64,000 nucleotides of DNA from the NCBI RefSeq assembly GCF_963675165.1, contig NC_087377.1, positions 12,076,632 through 12,140,631 of the forward strand. The letters are read 5' to 3'. Each line of letters opens with the position of its first letter. The stretch's first letter is position 1. The position numbers and the translations under genes were made by a program. The DNA comes from Halichondria panicea. Lineage: Eukaryota > Porifera > Demospongiae > Suberitida > Halichondriidae. The notes beneath the pieces were generated by a model. It was not told the origin of the DNA. It ran no database searches and worked only from the letters and a program-made list of their open reading frames with translations. Positions 59,620-64,000 of the stretch are shown here, one piece after another.

Positions 59620-61620
59620 TATATAATAATTATTATTATAATCAGTTTACTCAAATCTATATAATTATTTTTATTACAGTTAGAAATGTATTTAGAAGGT
59701 AAGAAACCAATAAATTGTATCTTATGAATGTCATTATAATTATGTGTGAGTTACTCCCCCATTCACAGGCCAATAAATATACACTGTGTATGCTCAGATA
59801 ATTGTGAATTGTTTAGGTTTCCTATACATTGTATATCCTCAAGACAATTTAACAGTAGATGTGGAAATAGGAGAGCAGCCTAGGGTTGGTGTAGGGCTCC
59901 AGACACAAGAGATGTATTCCACTATTAAGTTAAGTGTGTGGTTAATTAAAGCGGGATTGGTTTGTGGTTAGCAGCTGTGATGCCATCAAAACGGTAGAAA
60001 ATAGTAGAATGTGCCAGTAGTTTTTGGGTGTTATCTCAACAGAGAATGTTCTTGGCATCAAAATGTAGTCCGTTTATAAGCTAACTAAAATAAAGCTTAG
60101 CTTTAATTCAATTTCTGAACAATAAAAAAACTCATAATTATAATCACCTAAATACTGGTAAATTAGATTGTCAGGAAATCTAAATCATTCAACACAAAGT
60201 CTGAGACTTTCCTTAGCTGTTTAATGTTTAGTGTTTCACTACTCTAACTATAACATTCTATTGATCACCACAAAACCACCATAATTATGATGTTTTCACG
60301 GAAACATTTTTTTACAATTGAGTACATTTTATAACTACCCACATCTTTGTGGTTATCTACTCTCAAGGCTGCAAGCACTGTACATCATGTAAACATTTAG
60401 ACCGTGTTTGTCAGTGACATCATTTGCATTGTTAAATTGGCCTTTGTACATTTGCATATCTATGACGTTGTGACAGAGATTAATGTATGGCTCTCTCCCT
60501 CCTGCTTTCTTGTTTCCATGCATGCACGCTTATAATTTTCAGTGCTTTCTTTGGCCAATCCTAGCCATTTTCACATTGCAAATCATAAATGTGCCTGTTT
60601 TTTGGAAATCTAAAACAGATCTATCTTCCTACACCACATGCATGCACGGACCAACTGTCTGCATGGGTTGATGTTGACTTTACCGGCATTAATTTTATAT
60701 ATCTAGCTTCATCCAACATGCACATGCATGTATACCATAATTATGCATGGGTTGTTGTTGAACTTCCTGTGTAATTATCTGCATATAGATCAGTAACCAT
60801 AATTCAATCCTGAAAGTAAATCCTACAGCTTCCCCAACCATCTGGGATGACCAAGGATGTTGTTGAACTTCCACATAGTTACTCCTATCTGATTTAGATC
60901 TACCCATAATTCAATCATATAATTATAGGTAAATCCTACAGCTTCGCCCATGCACGATGCACATGGACCATCTGCAATAATGCCTGCATGGGCTGTTGTT
61001 GGTGACTCTTATCCAAGAGATGGCCAACTTTAAAACTGTCAAAATGAATTAAAGTTTCTCGGTAGACACAACGTCGTTGCTGTAGTATAGCCACGCCTGC
61101 GACGCCAAATAAAAAACACCAAGTCGATTCAAATGGCTCATTCGCTAAATATAATACCCCCCAATATTATAGGCTGTGAGTTACACAATTAACCTGGTGC
61201 TAGATCTAATAGTAACATTCCTCAGTGCATGATTAGCAATACTATAATTATTATAATATTATTATAGGCAAGTGCATAATTATAAAAAGCACTCATATAA
61301 TTATGGATTATAAGTTATACATTATACTGGTAGTGTTTGATTAGCAACATCTATATAGTGCATGTGGGTATAGTACATACTATAGTGATTTTCGGTTTAG
61401 TTTCATTATAAACATCAGGTACAACTAATTATATGCTCATTGTGGTCAGGCATCTGTGACGTATAGGTTTGGAGGAATGCTTTTTGTGTACAGTCTATTG
61501 GAGTTGTGTACTCTTCCTAATGAACTCTTGATGTTACCCAGAATTAGGGTGTGGTCGTCACAGCCCAGTAATTATACTGCTTCCATGGACTACAAAAGAG
61601 ATCTATACTTCTGAAGAAAA
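59620..61620. other. Intergenic, nothing firmly recognised
   Basis: It includes one arm of the CCAATCCTAGC repeat (about 60555) and two related stretches near 60660 and 60970 (GCATGGGTTGTTGTTG, GCATGGGCTGTTGTTGG). No open frame has domain features. Confidence 0.5.
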
Positions 61621-61623
61621 TTA

Positions 61624-63129
61624 ATGGATAGATCTACTTATGTTGAAAGAGACTGTCATACACAAAGTCAGACATTCGAACCTTGTAGGCCAACCGAAGC
61701 TGATGTTGGAGGAGAAACAGGCCATTTTGCAAACAAATTCAGGGCTAGATCTATATCCAGCACAAGTAGTGATGATGTCGAGAGAGACTGCTCTAGATCT
61801 ATTAAGAGAACCAGGCCCCAGAGTGATGTTGAGGGAGACTCTCCAATAAAAATACCTCGTGTTTTCAACAGTGTTCACGATCAGTTGCTCTACTTAGCTA
61901 CTTCAAAGGATAAGATTGAAGAAGCTATATTTCTCTTAGCCCAAGGAGCTAATCCAAACTATATCTTTCCAGAACCACCTAGGTATAGCATACTTCACAA
62001 AGCTTGCTACAATAACAACTCACAATTAATAAAGGAACTACCAATCTAAAGACGATCAATGGCTATACTCCCTTGCACATAGCATGCGTGTTTGGACACA
62101 TACAATGCATAAAGCTTCTTCTCGAAAGTTGTATCTGCAATACAGGTAATTTTGTATGAAAAAGGTTGTTTTATCTACAAAAGAGACCTCCATTATCCTG
62201 CATGCATGCTTGGAAAATGCGTTGACCATGCAAAGGCCTAACTCCATTGACTCGTGCACTCACTGCGTTTCTGAATCTGATTCACTATTATACTTGGCTA
62301 TATATATAATTGCTGTTGAAATTCTAGTAATGCCATGCATGTTTGTGGTAAAATTAATGTTGCATGCATGCATGTACATTGTATATTTGTCATTTGCATC
62401 GTATAAATTATCCACTTATTTCACTGCCAGAAGTGAAAAATAACGAAGATAAAACACCCTTGGATCTGGTAAAAGCAAAAGCAAAAGGTGAACTAAAATT
62501 AATGGAAAATTCAACAAAATCCAGAAGTACATGGAATGTTTTCTTGCTAACAGCCCACCTAGCAATACCTTTATGACAAGTAAGCTCGTCCATGCATGTT
62601 TTTATACTCATGCAGTCTGCTGCATACATGAATGATATAATTGGCTACATGTCATGAGTTCATGCATGCATGTGTATATAATTATATACAGTCTGCTGCA
62701 AGCTATGCTCAAAATTAACAGTGTCTTCATTGTATATACCAGTATAACTGCTTATACATGCAGGTTCTGACGTGTTTTCCCATCTTATTGATATTGGCAA
62801 GCACCTGCGTTCACTTTTGGAGGTCTTATCTGAAGTGTTTTGTAAATGGTTTGAATTTGGAGTTGAACTTCAAATTGAAGGCTCTGAGCTAGAGGTATAT
62901 ATAAGATAATTTATTATCAATCAATGTATATAACAATGTATACGATTCAGCGATTCAGTATGGAAAATCAAGGAGTCCAACAGTGTTTCACAGCTATGCT
63001 GGTACATTTTTTCTCTCATGATACAACTTCTACTTGGTCAAGCATCATTAGGGTAGTGCAGTCACGTACTGTTAACTGTCCACATTTAGTGAAGCAACTT
63101 ATCAATTTGGCCGAAAAATTTGCTAAGTA
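61624..63129 (+). pseudogene. Ankyrin/death-like protein gene with frameshifts
   Basis: Exon 1 starts at ATG 61624 with a polar Ser/Arg-rich lead, then ankyrin-like DQLLYLATSKDKIEEAIFLL and YSILHKACYNNNSQLIKEL. At about 62044 the frame ends and the next repeat (INGYTPLHIACVFGHIQCIK) continues in another frame, with residues missing. The following exon, 62432-62578, carries KTPLDLVKAKAKGEL, then shifts again to IQKYMECFLANSPPSNTFMT before GTAAGC. Later exons at 62765-62895 and 62950-63129 encode FSHLIDIGKHLRSLLEVLSE and a C-terminal CFTAMLVHFFSHDTTSTWSS with an IIRVVQS helix, death-domain-like. Splice sites remain but two shifts make it a likely pseudogene. It is probably kin to the gene at 14762. 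Confidence 0.6.
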
Positions 63130-63244
63130 ATTTCTTTATTATTTTCATTCCGTTAAAATTACTACATGTACTATTTCCTCATGCAGCACAATACTCAAGC
63201 GCACCTATTTTACCTATAATTATGCTAGCCTATAATTATATATA

Positions 63245-63628
63245 CAGTGGAATCTCCATTAACGACCACCTCCGAAGAGCAACCACACGCTATATAACCG
63301 CCAAGAGCTCAGGTCCGGATTGAAACACAATGACTTCAATGTAAAGCAACCTCTCAGGAGTGACCACCTCTCTACTCCGTATAACGAGCAGTTTTCTAGT
63401 CTCTGATCAGCTTTAGTAATGGAAAATAAACCTCCCAGAATGGACAGCCACACTCAGCTATACTCATCTATCTATAGGTGCGCTTGAGCATATCTGCAAA
63501 ATTATATAGTCATTAGATTCGAGGTAAGGTCGTTTTTAAGCCGCGGCTATTCCCGAAATATAGCCACCTCGCTATTCCGGCCAAGCTGCATGGTCCCAAG
63601 GGTGACCGGATTAACAAGAGTCTACTGA
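63245..63628. mobile_element. Pogo-like element remnants
   Basis: ACAGTGGAATCTCCATTAACG at 63245 is a pogo-type left end. About 63511-63628 (TTAGATTCGAGGTAAGG to CCGGATTAACAAGAGTCTAC) matches the 3' part of 19052-19812 and lacks the nested hAT-like insertion. It is not clear whether this is one element or two abutting fragments. It is non-coding. Confidence 0.6.
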
Positions 63629-63746
63629 ACCAATGAAATACTGCGTTCTCTCTGATAATGATTTGTGTTGACTATAATAGTTATGTTAGCAACATAATAA
63701 GTGCTTAGATTCAGACAGCGTGGTTGACAGCTTATAATTATTAGCC

Positions 63747-63793
63747 TCGATCCCATGCCGCACTATCTATAAGGCCTGTGAAGGAGGCTATAA
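63747..63793. repeat. Degenerate palindromic TCGAGGCTA-family copy
   Basis: TAGCCTCGATCCCATGCCG and the partial inverse GGCCTGTGAAGGAGGCTA form an imperfect hairpin related to the 47-bp element at 52971-53017. The remaining sequence to 64000 is AT-rich with no recognised feature. Confidence 0.45.
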
Positions 63794-64000
63794 TCATAGA
63801 TAATAGAAATTTCCTATTATAATTATGCCCTATTATATCTATGATTCCATGCATACATAAATACTCCATTGTATATAGTACGAGAGGAGACCGCATAGAA
63901 TAATTTTATTATGAGGTGTGTCTGAGTTGGCATGTGCTGCCACACCGGCGTCCATTAGCTGCCGCCATTTGTCTAGTATGTTAATTATAATAAAGTCTTC

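Overview
The window looks like animal genomic DNA, most likely from a sponge or another early-branching metazoan; no sequence here names a species. The reasons are: short spliceosomal introns (many 55-350 nt) with GT/AG ends; genes that fuse ankyrin, ROC/COR and death domains; a vertebrate-like EGF plus tyrosinase protein; an AT-rich background full of ATAATTAT and CATGCATG; and dense non-autonomous DNA transposons. I see no prokaryotic operons, CRISPR arrays, rRNA or convincing tRNA genes.

Layout. 1-7.9 kb holds repeats: a decayed non-LTR reverse transcriptase fragment and several inverted-repeat elements. 7945-10300 is a 2.36-kb element with 22-bp terminal inverted repeats that are themselves hairpins. 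It carries a frameshifted gene for a cysteine-rich CXC (tesmin/TSO1-like) protein. 10.69-13.94 kb is one copy of a segmental duplication, ending in a truncated tyrosinase pseudogene; the parent copy lies at 55.08-59.3 kb. 13.96-14.61 kb is a retroelement 3' remnant.

14762-25628 (+) is the best gene of the window. I resolve 15 exons whose junctions keep one open frame (1424 codons): ankyrin repeats, a ROC-type GTPase, a COR-like region and two tandem death domains. Its large intron 11 holds transposons and an antisense RecQ-helicase pseudogene. 26.1-27.0 kb holds remnants of a NAK-family kinase. 27544-30967 is a foldback-like element: about 70-bp terminal inverted repeats enclose two opposed arrays of an 8-nt satellite.

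34.6-35.4 kb (+) is a small TATA-driven secreted Ig-type gene or gene fragment. 36.7-45 kb is a graveyard of minus-strand HEAT-like and death-domain exons, tandem duplications and elements, including a 2.57-kb element with about 560-bp inverted termini. 49342-51654 (-) is a second well-resolved gene: nine exons, signal peptide, extracellular region, three membrane helices and a tyrosine-rich cytoplasmic tail. 57494-59308 (-) is an intronless, apparently intact tyrosinase. 61.6-63.1 kb (+) is an ankyrin/death-like gene broken by frameshifts. The end of the window is again transposon sequence.

Taken together (inference), this is an accessory neighbourhood rich in receptor, death-domain and melanin-type defence genes, many of them duplicated and decaying, and heavily reworked by nested cut-and-paste elements.
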